A stretch of 15,099 nucleotides of DNA from Candidatus Thalassarchaeaceae archaeon (GCA_029250565.1 JAQXFA010000097.1:1-15099), one strand, 5' to 3'; counted from the stretch's first letter, positions 1-6,571 are shown. The notes: a model not told the origin generated them from the letters alone. Numbers and translations: made by a program.

Positions 1-111
1 TGGTTTGCACCAGATAAAGTTGGTGAACATGATATTCAATGTAGAGAATATTGTGGATTAATTCACTATAACATGAGAGGAACACTATACGTTACGGAGC
101 CAACATCTTGA
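1..111 (+). CDS. coxB: Cytochrome c oxidase subunit II, C-terminal end (partial)
   Basis: The window opens inside this gene: frame 1 is open from base 1 and ends at TGA 109-111, giving 36 residues. They contain the complete CuA-binding signature C-x-E-x-C-G-x-x-H-x-x-M (C14, E16, C18, H22, M25 of the visible piece, sequence CREYCGLIHYNM), which is diagnostic of subunit II of heme-copper oxidases. In this family the CuA centre sits in an extracytoplasmic cupredoxin domain and takes electrons from a soluble donor for transfer to subunit I. The tail after the motif is short (RGTLYVTEPTS), so the protein ends soon after the cupredoxin fold, with no fused cytochrome c. The N-terminal membrane helices lie upstream of the window. 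The small membrane protein 40 bases downstream may belong to the same operon. Whether the enzyme is a cytochrome or quinol oxidase is settled by the intact copper ligands: quinol oxidases lack them. Confidence 0.93.
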   Translation, partial: WFAPDKVGEHDIQCREYCGLIHYNMRGTLYVTEPTS

Positions 112-137
112 CAACGCTTTTATCCGAAATTATTTTC

Positions 138-144
138 GAGGAGA
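138..144 (+). promoter_or_regulatory. Shine-Dalgarno motif for the small gene at 152
   Basis: GAGGAGA lies 7 bases before ATG 152. It is one of the few clear ribosome-binding motifs in the window and decides the start of a gene whose frame breaks shortly afterwards. It supports internal initiation in a polycistronic transcript after coxB. Confidence 0.6.
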
Positions 145-151
145 TTAACTA

Positions 152-360
152 ATGACTTTAGAATTACAAAAACCACGTCCTATTTGGCACTGTTAGTTCT
201 CCTCTCTATCGCTTGTTATTCTATGGCAATAATGTTGATTGATGGAAAGCTAGAATTAGCAATAAAATTTGCTTGGTCATCGGTCGCATTTGCAGTTGGA
301 GCGTTATCAGTTCTCCTAATTGTGATGCCAATTCATAATTTGTTACGAAGGAAAAAATAA
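152..360 (+). CDS. Small two-helix membrane protein with an apparent -1 frameshift
   Basis: I do not recognise the family. ATG 152 has a good ribosome-binding motif, but its frame stops after 14 codons (TAG 194-196). Frame 1 is open from just after the coxB stop to TAA 358-360 and encodes two convincing membrane helices (about 20 residues from YLALLVLL, then a second from LAIKFAWSS to VMPI) and a basic tail NLLRRKK, but it has no ATG upstream of the first helix. Joining the two at the A5 run at 168-172, by one extra A or a -1 slip on the Lys codon, gives a coherent protein of about 69 residues: a short polar N-terminus, helix, short loop, helix, positive tail. The break may be a homopolymer sequencing or assembly error, a real inactivating deletion, or programmed slippage. 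Its position after coxB suggests an accessory subunit or assembly factor of the oxidase, which is inference from location only. Confidence 0.6.
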
Positions 361-433
361 TCATTTAATGAAAAATTGATGGCTCAAAGAACACCGAAGT
401 TTTGAATGACTGACAACCTCAGCGGGTAATAAC

Positions 434-2167
434 ATGGGATTAGTAGTGGCTCTACTTCAACTCAACCCAACGGTTGGTGATTTGGCTGGAAATGCCGCTG
501 AAGTAGAGCGAGCAGTTGCTCTTGCTGCCGCTAATGGCGCTGATTTAGCAGTCACAAGCGAATTAGTGATTTCGGGATATCCACCTAGAGACCTTTTGCG
601 GGATCCTGAATTCATTCAGCGATGCGCTGATGTTACTGCCGCAATTGAAACACCAATCCCACTAATTGTCGGCACGCCTCTGCCACCGACTTCTGATCGC
701 CAACTACCTGGAAATGGATCAATGAGAATTGTCCCCGGCAGAAAAGCCAAGGTGGCGACTCGTAAACAACTACTACCAACCTACGATGTTTTTGACGAAT
801 TGAGGTACTTTGAGCCCGATAAAGCACCTGGAATTCTAAGACTTTCAGAAAACCTCTCAATCGGTGTGACAATTTGCGAGGACGCGTGGCAACATGCTGG
901 TGAAGTACCAGCCGATTATGATGCTGACCCAATTGAGCAATTGGCCGCTTGGCAGCATCAAGGAGAGCCCCTCGCATTGTCAGTAAATCTCTCTTCTTCG
1001 CCCTATCACTTACACAAAGAAGGAACTCGTGGAGATGTAGTGCGTGCTGCTGCAAAAACACTTGGACACCCCTATCTTCTGTGTAACCAAATCGGTGGTA
1101 ACGATGACTTGTTATTCGATGGACGGTCTTTAGCCGCATGGCCTGATGGCCGTATGATTCAAGCCCCATCTTGGTGTATTGGAGTGTTACTCGTTGACAT
1201 TGAAGATGGCAATGGTGAAACCTCCCGGTGGCTCCCTTGGCCTGATGGTGAATGCTGTACTGAATGTGATTGTAAAGTAGAGATTGTAGATGCTGGAAGT
1301 GAACCTTCAGTCCCTGAATCTGGAACCGATTTGCTAGCAGCTATAACAACTGGACTTGGTGATTACTGTCGCAAATCTGGCATCAAAAAATTAGTGCTCG
1401 GAATGAGCGGCGGCTTAGATTCATCAGTCTGTGCCGCTATTGCTGTTAGAGCAGTTGGTGCAAAAAATGTGCTCGGTTTATCAATGCCATCACGTTACTC
1501 AAGCGACCATTCAATCGCAGATGCAAAAGCAACAGCAGAGGCACTTGGGATTGAGTTGCACAGCCACTCAATTACTGCTCTCCATCAAGCAGCAGAGGCT
1601 GAACTCAACGATGAATTGGTGGATGGCAACCCTGTGGCTCGTGAAAATATACAGTCACGCCTACGAGGGATGATGGTAATGGCAGCAGCAAACTCTCGTG
1701 GCGCTATGGCTATTACAACAGGAAATAAATCGGAATTAGCAATGGGTTACTGCACCCTATACGGTGACATGGTGGGTGGATATGCGCCAATTGGCGACCT
1801 CTACAAATCAGAAGTGTACGATGTGGCACGCGCCCTAAATAGTGAAGCAGTACAGTTCGGGCAAACTCCTCCAATCACCGAAAGCACGCTGACAAAACCA
1901 CCATCAGCAGAACTTGCACCTGACCAAACCGACGAGGACACTCTGCCTCCATACGAGACTCTTGATGCCATTTTACATGCCCACATTGAGGAAGGTGCTT
2001 CTAGCTCAACATTAATCGCAAGCGGATTTGATGAATCACTTGTTAATTGGATTCTTGAGCGACTTCACTCCAATGAACACAAGCGCTGGCAAATGTCACC
2101 AGCACCTAGAGTTTCTAATCGGGCATTTGGTCAAGGATGGCGACAACCTCTAGCCGCCAAAAAGTGA
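434..2167 (+). CDS. nadE: Glutamine-dependent NAD+ synthetase
   Basis: This enzyme makes NAD+ from nicotinic acid adenine dinucleotide (NaAD), ATP and glutamine, the last step of NAD biosynthesis, in the cytosol. The 577 residues have the two-domain glutamine-using form. An N-terminal nitrilase-type amidase (about 1-285) carries the Glu-Lys-Cys triad at E43 (TSELVISGYPPRDLL), K111 (TRKQLLP) and C148 (TICEDAW). A C-terminal ATP-pyrophosphatase domain (about 298-577) carries the SGGLDS P-loop at 325-330 and the family's NKSELAMGYCTLYGDM segment near 431-446. The amidase releases ammonia that tunnels to the synthetase site. Length is close to bacterial homologues of this form (roughly 540-580). 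The linker holds an unusual cysteine cluster (C274, C275, C278, C280). ATG 434 starts directly at the conserved first strand (VVALLQLNPTVGD), so the start is secure; the only upstream help is a weak GCGGG. The gene converges with the next one, 9 bases between stops. Confidence 0.97.
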   Translation: MGLVVALLQLNPTVGDLAGNAAEVERAVALAAANGADLAVTSELVISGYPPRDLLRDPEFIQRCADVTAAIETPIPLIVGTPLPPTSDRQLPGNGSMRIVPGRKAKVATRKQLLPTYDVFDELRYFEPDKAPGILRLSENLSIGVTICEDAWQHAGEVPADYDADPIEQLAAWQHQGEPLALSVNLSSSPYHLHKEGTRGDVVRAAAKTLGHPYLLCNQIGGNDDLLFDGRSLAAWPDGRMIQAPSWCIGVLLVDIEDGNGETSRWLPWPDGECCTECDCKVEIVDAGSEPSVPESGTDLLAAITTGLGDYCRKSGIKKLVLGMSGGLDSSVCAAIAVRAVGAKNVLGLSMPSRYSSDHSIADAKATAEALGIELHSHSITALHQAAEAELNDELVDGNPVARENIQSRLRGMMVMAAANSRGAMAITTGNKSELAMGYCTLYGDMVGGYAPIGDLYKSEVYDVARALNSEAVQFGQTPPITESTLTKPPSAELAPDQTDEDTLPPYETLDAILHAHIEEGASSSTLIASGFDESLVNWILERLHSNEHKRWQMSPAPRVSNRAFGQGWRQPLAAKK

Positions 2168-2176
2168 TGGCTAGTA

Positions 2177-3913
2177 CTAATCACATCGAGAAATAACTCT
2201 GAGGGTTACTTCTCCATTTTCAAGTGACATCTCTACCTCATCACCATTATTTACAGCCATACATGGGTCTGTATCAAAACCGTAGGAATATGGCAAATTT
2301 AGCAGCGATGCGGCTGGCAAAGTTAGTGGACAAACATCGCGATTAACAATCGCTTTCGGACCCTTTCCTGTGTAAATTAAGCCCATCAAAACAAATGGTG
2401 CAACAGTCGACCCTGATCCCTTTGGATAAATCAGAATTGTATCTTCTAATGCAACCCCGTCCAACGGATGTCCTGGCTCCTCAATGACTCCTGTATCACG
2501 ATTTACATATCCAAGATAGGTGATTGGTATGTCGGTCACAAGGGCTTTACCAGATACATTCCAACTACTTTGACTTGGTAGATTCTTTCCACTCAATTCA
2601 CATTCTCCTGACTGTGTGGTTTTGGCTGAACTGTGAGGTTCCTTCGCTCGAGAGTCAAGGGTTGGTCTTGGACCAGTGAAAAGTTGTGGATCAAATGCTG
2701 AAGCAACGCAGGTCTCAATATTGGCAACAGAAGTAGGCATACGATTTAGCCCGCTTGTTAGATAGTGTTCTGCTTTCAGTGAATTTGTCAATAAGTGATT
2801 GTACAATTTACGATTATATGGTGTTACTTCCGGACAAGTATCCTTGAGGATTAGGACTCCTGCTTCTTCTAACAGATCAAGTGTTCCATCGGCTTCAGCC
2901 AACTCATGATTGGTACCGCTAGTGAAAACCCACAATCGTTTGTTAGGAATTCTATTACCTAATTCCATGTGAGTTCTAACTGCTGCTGCAGTGCTGCGTA
3001 TCTCTCCCAAACTTGCTTGTGGACACCCGATTACAATCAAATCAACTTCACCGTTTGGTGCAAGTTCTTGATAGCGAGATTCAAGATCTGATTCGGTGAA
3101 AGTCAATCCACCTTGATATTTTGAAACATTGGGTGGTGATACTGTGTGGCCATCTGCCCATAACATTGGACATCCATAATTGGCTGCTGCGGCTGCTAGT
3201 GCTTTCTTCATCTCAAAGGAAGCCCATGTTGGTAAACCAGTAATGTAAGGCATCGGCCCCCATGGCAAATCCCAATCTGATTGAACCTGCTTGCCAATCC
3301 AATCACCCAAAACACTCCAGTCTGCTAAATTGGACATTTCTGCCTCAACATTGACCAAAATATTGGGTATGCGATTTTCATCAAGATGCAAACCCCAGCG
3401 AGGTGCCCACCCAGTTAGGGCTGTGGCTAATGCTGACAACCCAGATTCACGATTGGTAACTAATCCCGTATATGAATTAGAAAAACAGACTGCATTTGAT
3501 TCGGCCCATGAGCCGATACCTTCGATTTCAAGTCCTTGGTCATAGGGGGTGCAAGAAAGGGTGGCTTCTATGCCAAGTCCTTCGTAAGCCATTACAATCT
3601 CAAATTGTTGTTGCAAAAAATCCTCGTATTCAATCGCCATTTCCTCAAATTTTTTGCTATCACAACCGGCTGAATTCAAAGTTGTTGGAATCGCTACAAC
3701 CCCTTGGTCATCGCCGGCTAAATCTGCTAAGAAACGCCGCAATCCATGGCCACCAGTGATTACAGATACACCGCTCACGTGTGCGTGAGCGCACTCAACA
3801 AATGAGGCTGCGCCAGCACTAGCTGCCAAATCAACAACCAAACGAGCCGCCTTCTGCTTGGTCGGCCCAGATTCGCCTGCAAGCATCTTGGCGAGTGGCT
3901 CGGGAATCTCCAT
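2177..3913 (-). CDS. Aconitase X, fused large and small subunits; probable phosphomevalonate dehydratase
   Basis: The N-terminal ~410 residues are a DUF521/aconitase X large subunit. Typical motifs are LAGE near the start, AHVSGVS (44-50), SWAESNAVCFSNS (135-147), TNRESG (153-158), GLHLDENR (174-181), GCPQAS (296-301) and DTCPE (358-362). C121, C297 and C360 are the natural candidates for iron-sulfur ligands. After a Ser/Thr/Lys-rich linker (~415-453), residues ~455-578 are a DUF126 small subunit, with GHPLDG (481-486), the KGSGST loop expected to hold the catalytic serine (498-503), and IVNRD (522-526). In archaea the two-subunit enzyme dehydrates mevalonate 5-phosphate to trans-anhydromevalonate 5-phosphate in the modified mevalonate pathway. 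The bacterial aconitase X branch acts on cis-3-hydroxyproline. I favour the isoprenoid role from the archaeal context; nothing nearby points to proline catabolism. The fusion in large-small order is notable. No Shine-Dalgarno precedes ATG 3911-3913. Confidence 0.87.
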   Translation of the reverse strand: MEIPEPLAKMLAGESGPTKQKAARLVVDLAASAGAASFVECAHAHVSGVSVITGGHGLRRFLADLAGDDQGVVAIPTTLNSAGCDSKKFEEMAIEYEDFLQQQFEIVMAYEGLGIEATLSCTPYDQGLEIEGIGSWAESNAVCFSNSYTGLVTNRESGLSALATALTGWAPRWGLHLDENRIPNILVNVEAEMSNLADWSVLGDWIGKQVQSDWDLPWGPMPYITGLPTWASFEMKKALAAAAANYGCPMLWADGHTVSPPNVSKYQGGLTFTESDLESRYQELAPNGEVDLIVIGCPQASLGEIRSTAAAVRTHMELGNRIPNKRLWVFTSGTNHELAEADGTLDLLEEAGVLILKDTCPEVTPYNRKLYNHLLTNSLKAEHYLTSGLNRMPTSVANIETCVASAFDPQLFTGPRPTLDSRAKEPHSSAKTTQSGECELSGKNLPSQSSWNVSGKALVTDIPITYLGYVNRDTGVIEEPGHPLDGVALEDTILIYPKGSGSTVAPFVLMGLIYTGKGPKAIVNRDVCPLTLPAASLLNLPYSYGFDTDPCMAVNNGDEVEMSLENGEVTLRVISRCD

Positions 3914-4012
3914 TGTAATGAGGGGGATGGTTTTACACCATCAACTTGACCATCTATTCATATCTAAAAAATTGTTGCTTGGGATAAAGGCGAGTGAGGT
4001 TTCTTTCCCACG

Positions 4013-4020
4013 TTTATAAG
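4013..4020 (-). promoter_or_regulatory. TATA-like box (CTTATAAA on minus) upstream of the aconitase X gene
   Basis: On the minus strand the octamer reads CTTATAAA and on the plus strand TTTATAAG, the best archaeal TATA-like match in the gap 3914-4084. Read leftward it would start transcription near 3988 and give a leader of about 75 bases before the aconitase X start. Read rightward it would drive transcription antisense to the NikR-like gene. A weaker T6-AGATA stretch (rc of 3963-3973) lies closer to ATG 3913. The rest of this 171-base gap shows only the inverted repeat at 4020-4033. Confidence 0.35.
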
Positions 4021-4033
4021 GGCGGCACCGCCC
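4020..4033. repeat. GC-rich inverted repeat GGGCGGCACCGCCC
   Basis: This is an almost perfect palindrome in otherwise AT-rich DNA: six-base arms GGGCGG/CCGCCC around CA, or a 5-bp stem with a 4-base loop as RNA. It lies about 50 bases past the stop of the NikR-like gene and abuts the TATA-like box. It could be a hairpin at that gene's 3' end or a protein-binding site. No T-run follows on either strand, so it is not a classical intrinsic terminator. Confidence 0.45.
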
Positions 4034-4084
4034 CTCTAATTTGTACATGTGATTGACACACATTATTGGAGCACAAAAGGGGAT

Positions 4085-4510
4085 TCAACAGCATCCAGTT
4101 GTTCGCATGGGAGCAACAATAAATTCAACTCGGTCAATATCTTGTGTGTTTTTCAAAGAATCTACAATCGTCCTAATCATTCCAGCCTTCCCATTCAGTT
4201 GCATCGTATCAACACAAGTGTGACTCTCTGTGAGACAATTATGGTGATATGAATTGACGGTGATTGAATGCGTGTGCCTCAATTCCATCAATTTGTTTTC
4301 CACCCCATGCTGGTAGTAGATGACCATTGTACCCTCTATTTCCTCATCCTTATCCATGGTACTCAAGTCACCACGAAGTGTGGTTTCAGAAAAATAAATA
4401 GCTGCATCTCTAAGAAACATACTCCGATTTTTATATCCTGATTCAAAGATGAGCCGATCTAATTCTTCTGCGAATTCTTTGTCAGTACTAAATGAGAATA
4501 CTCTGCTCAT
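4085..4510 (-). CDS. NikR-like ribbon-helix-helix metal-responsive regulator
   Basis: The 141-residue protein matches NikR in length and layout. An N-terminal ribbon-helix-helix DNA-binding domain spans ~1-42: strand RVFSFS, helix DKEFAEELDRLI, turn SGYKNRS, helix MFLRDAAIYF. A C-terminal ACT-like metal-sensing domain spans ~60-141 (TMVIYYQHG corresponds to the SYVYEH segment of E. coli NikR, CVDTMQLNG to CLEIAVLKG). E. coli NikR binds nickel with three His and one Cys. Here the region has H79, H81, H89, H90, C92, H97 and C99; C99 aligns with the conserved Cys, but the His-x-His pair appears as H90-N-C92 with a small length change. The protein also ends in GCC. So it probably senses a metal, not certainly nickel. 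It is divergent from a ZIP transporter with 62 bases between starts, and it likely represses that gene and itself. ATG 4508-4510 has no Shine-Dalgarno but a TATA-like box about 25 bases upstream. Confidence 0.82.
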   Translation of the reverse strand: MSRVFSFSTDKEFAEELDRLIFESGYKNRSMFLRDAAIYFSETTLRGDLSTMDKDEEIEGTMVIYYQHGVENKLMELRHTHSITVNSYHHNCLTESHTCVDTMQLNGKAGMIRTIVDSLKNTQDIDRVEFIVAPMRTTGCC

Positions 4511-4530
4511 AGACGTGACACTGGATACGA

Positions 4531-4538
4531 ATTAATAA
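4531..4538 (-). promoter_or_regulatory. TATA-like box of the NikR-like gene
   Basis: Read on the minus strand this is TTATTAAT, centred about 25 bases before the ATG at 4510. That is the spacing expected for a leaderless archaeal transcript. It overlaps the left copy of the repeated AATAACA element, so a bound regulator would cover it. Confidence 0.45.
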
Positions 4539-4561
4539 CATTTGTTAAATATGTAATAACA
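4534..4561. promoter_or_regulatory. Candidate operator shared by the regulator and ZIP promoters
   Basis: AATAACA occurs at 4534-4540 and again at 4555-4561, exactly 21 bases apart (two helical turns). The left copy also forms a palindrome TAACA-TT-TGTTA (4536-4547). Ribbon-helix-helix dimers usually bind repeated or palindromic half-sites on one face of DNA. The element overlaps the TATA-like boxes of both divergent genes, which fits autoregulation and repression. It does not resemble the E. coli NikR site GTATGA-N16-TCATAC. Assignment is inference. Confidence 0.45.
4545..4552 (+). promoter_or_regulatory. TATA-like box of the ZIP transporter gene
   Basis: TTAAATAT is centred about 25 bases before ATG 4573, with no Shine-Dalgarno between, which fits a leaderless transcript. 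It lies between the two AATAACA copies and partly within the palindrome. Confidence 0.5.
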
Positions 4562-4572
4562 AACGGCGCGGC

Positions 4573-5688
4573 ATGGAAGATAGTCTAATTGTATTTGCAG
4601 CAGTGACATTAATTATCGGACTAGTATGCGGTTTAGTACCAATTTTTTCTGGGATTAAAGATGATGAAAAACGATTGAAGCAACTGACTGGAATTGCTGC
4701 TGGAATTATTATTGCCTCGGCGATGCTAGTCGTAATCCCTGAAGGCTACGAATTAGCCATGACCGATGAACATGGTACAGATGATGCATTAGCAGGATAT
4801 GTGGCGTTGGTCATTCTCGAAGTTGATCATGGAGACATCAATGCCACAACAGGTATTGAAGAAATTGAAGGATTGATTGGTGGGCATGGAGAAGAGGATG
4901 GACATGAAGGTGAAGAAGAAGATCATGATGGGCATGATTCAGGAGCCAGTTTGTCAGATTCTATCGGAGCCGTGATTGAAGAAGTTGAAGATGGTGACAT
5001 CAATGCCACAACAGGAATTGAAGAAATTGAAGAATTAATTTCAGCCCACTCGCATGAAGAAGAATCTCATGACGATCACGCAAGTGGAATCCTGATGGGA
5101 GCTGCAATCATTGCTGGATTCCTCCTTATGTTTATTCTAGAAGGGTCAGGAATTGGGCACGCCATTCATGAAGAACATCACGACCATGAACATGGCCACG
5201 GGCATAGTCATGTGCACCACGCAACTGCAGGCGGGTTGCTAGTGTTCGGCCTCACATTGCATGCAGCCACGGATGGAATCGCCATTGGTGCGGCTACGGC
5301 AACAGGAGATTTTGCATTAACTATCACCGTATTGCTTGCTGTCTTAATTCACAAGGGACCAGCAGCATTCAGTTTGGGTGTCTTTTCTACGCATGAAAGA
5401 AAAGAGAGAAAAGATTCCGTTAGGGATGTTGTCATCTTTTCGTTGGCCACACCTGTGATGATTATCATCGCTGGTCTAGCCCTTGCAGAACTTGAAACGC
5501 ACATTATTGGGCTAGCAATGCTATTCTCAGCGGGAACATTCCTGTATGTGGCAACAGTTGATACACTCCCAGATATTCATAACCCGGAAACAGGAAAGAA
5601 AGCGATGGTGCACGTACTAATTGGTGTGGCAATCCTTGTTGTTTTGCTGCTGATTGCAAATACACTGGATATTGGACATGCTCATTGA
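4573..5688 (+). CDS. ZIP-family divalent metal transporter with acidic/His-rich loop
   Basis: This 371-residue protein has eight predicted membrane helices (~5-26, 38-56, 173-190, 219-241, 248-270, 285-306, 312-330, 347-365). It carries the ZIP metal site in helices 4 and 5: HAATDGIAIG (H230, D234) and HKGPAAFSLG (H260). The HKxPAAF form resembles the ZIP9 (SLC39A9) branch more than the usual HExPH. The loop between helices 2 and 3 (~58-171), expected outside the cell in ZIP topology, is much longer than usual. It is rich in Asp, Glu and His and contains a 20-residue duplication (83-102 and 137-156) centred on GDINATTGIEEIE. The loop between helices 3 and 4 is His-rich (196-216), as is common on the cytoplasmic side. 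Likely cargo is zinc, iron, manganese or nickel; sequence alone does not decide. The divergent NikR-like gene suggests metal-dependent control. Confidence 0.9.
   Translation: MEDSLIVFAAVTLIIGLVCGLVPIFSGIKDDEKRLKQLTGIAAGIIIASAMLVVIPEGYELAMTDEHGTDDALAGYVALVILEVDHGDINATTGIEEIEGLIGGHGEEDGHEGEEEDHDGHDSGASLSDSIGAVIEEVEDGDINATTGIEEIEELISAHSHEEESHDDHASGILMGAAIIAGFLLMFILEGSGIGHAIHEEHHDHEHGHGHSHVHHATAGGLLVFGLTLHAATDGIAIGAATATGDFALTITVLLAVLIHKGPAAFSLGVFSTHERKERKDSVRDVVIFSLATPVMIIIAGLALAELETHIIGLAMLFSAGTFLYVATVDTLPDIHNPETGKKAMVHVLIGVAILVVLLLIANTLDIGHAH
4819..4878 (+). repeat. Internal duplication in the ZIP gene, copy 1
   Basis: These 60 bases encode E-V-D-H-G-D-I-N-A-T-T-G-I-E-E-I-E-G-L-I and match copy 2 at about 54 of 60 positions by eye. 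The copies start 162 bases (54 codons) apart and are separated by a Glu/His/Gly-rich spacer. Confidence 0.85.
4981..5040 (+). repeat. Internal duplication in the ZIP gene, copy 2
   Basis: This encodes the same segment as copy 1 with small changes (ED for DH, EELI for EGLI). The high identity at the DNA level, third positions included, points to a recent duplication or gene conversion. Confidence 0.85.
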
Positions 5689-5747
5689 GAATAAATAACT
5701 GAACACACCCATTAGGCTGAAATGTCACACACTTGTCGCAGTAGTTG

Positions 5748-6566
5748 ATGAAGGAACAATTTGTCAACATTGCTGGCTATCGATTCGTTCCAATAAACAA
5801 CCGTGAGGAGATGCGCTGGCCACTTCGAGATTTCTGTGTTGACCTTGAATTAAAAGGTACTATTCTACTCAGTGAAGAAGGAATTAACTTCTTTCTCGCT
5901 GGGACTCCGGAATCAGTTGACTGTTTCGTATCCCATATCAATGAGGATGAACGCTTCAAAGGAATCAAACTAAAAATCAGTTATTCTGACCACCAACCAT
6001 TCAATAGAATGCTTGTCAGACTCAAAAAAGAGATTATATCAATGGGTAATGATGACGTGAAACCAGGTGAATTCACCAGCCCCTCAATTAAGCCAAAAGA
6101 GTTCAAATCGTGGCTTGATGAAGGAAAAGAGGTTATCGTTCTTGACACAAGAAATGACTATGAAATGCGAACTGGTAAATTCCAAAATGCTGTTGATCTA
6201 AACATCAAATCATTTCGCCAATTCCCTAATGCTATTAAGCAACTTTCTGATGAATTAAAAGGCACACCAGTAGTAATGTATTGTACCGGAGGGGTGCGAT
6301 GTGAGAAAGCATCTGTGGCCCTTCTTGACGACGGTTTTAGTGAAGTTTACCAACTTGAAGGGGGGATATTGGGCTACTTCGAAGAATGTGGAGGCGCTCA
6401 CTGGGACGGAGAGTGTTTTGTATTTGACAAACGGGTTGGAGTCAATCCTGATTTAGAAGAAACTGGAACCGTAATGTGCTTCACTTGTCGCGAACCACTT
6501 CTCTCTCATGAACAACAATCCGATGATTATGTGATTGGGCAATCTTGCCCATACTGTATATCCTGA
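5748..6566 (+). CDS. trhO: tRNA uridine 5-hydroxylation protein TrhO (rhodanese, UPF0176)
   Basis: In bacteria TrhO uses prephenate-dependent chemistry to form 5-hydroxyuridine at the wobble position U34 of tRNA. The 272 residues show the full UPF0176 layout. An N-terminal acylphosphatase-like domain (~1-100) has LKGTILLSEEGIN (35-47) and RLKKEIISMG (91-100). A rhodanese domain (~110-225) has VLDTRNDYE, the active loop CTGGVRCEKAS with catalytic C179 and second Cys C185, and GGILGYFEE. The C-terminal HWDGECFVFDKRV is followed by a zinc-knuckle-like pair CFTC (244-247) and CPYC (267-270). ATG 5748 is preceded in frame by TTG 5745; ATG is preferred. There is no clear Shine-Dalgarno. It follows the ZIP gene on the same strand after 59 bases, with no obvious functional link. 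The family is best known from bacteria and eukaryotes, so acquisition by transfer is possible. Confidence 0.93.
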   Translation: MKEQFVNIAGYRFVPINNREEMRWPLRDFCVDLELKGTILLSEEGINFFLAGTPESVDCFVSHINEDERFKGIKLKISYSDHQPFNRMLVRLKKEIISMGNDDVKPGEFTSPSIKPKEFKSWLDEGKEVIVLDTRNDYEMRTGKFQNAVDLNIKSFRQFPNAIKQLSDELKGTPVVMYCTGGVRCEKASVALLDDGFSEVYQLEGGILGYFEECGGAHWDGECFVFDKRVGVNPDLEETGTVMCFTCREPLLSHEQQSDDYVIGQSCPYCIS

Positions 6567-6571
6567 GATAT

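Noticed and set aside
633..1169. Long open frame on the minus strand inside nadE (178 codons)
   Set aside because: It is antisense to a clearly functional enzyme, low in recognisable motifs, and explained by codon bias of the sense gene.
3914..4084. Possible tRNA or structured RNA in the 171-base gap
   Set aside because: I found no T-arm consensus or cloverleaf pairing; only a short palindrome and TATA-like boxes are visible.
4049..4252. Plus-strand frame starting at GTG 4049 downstream of the TTTATAAG box
   Set aside because: It lies antisense within the NikR-like gene and has no domain; the promoter-like box alone is not enough.
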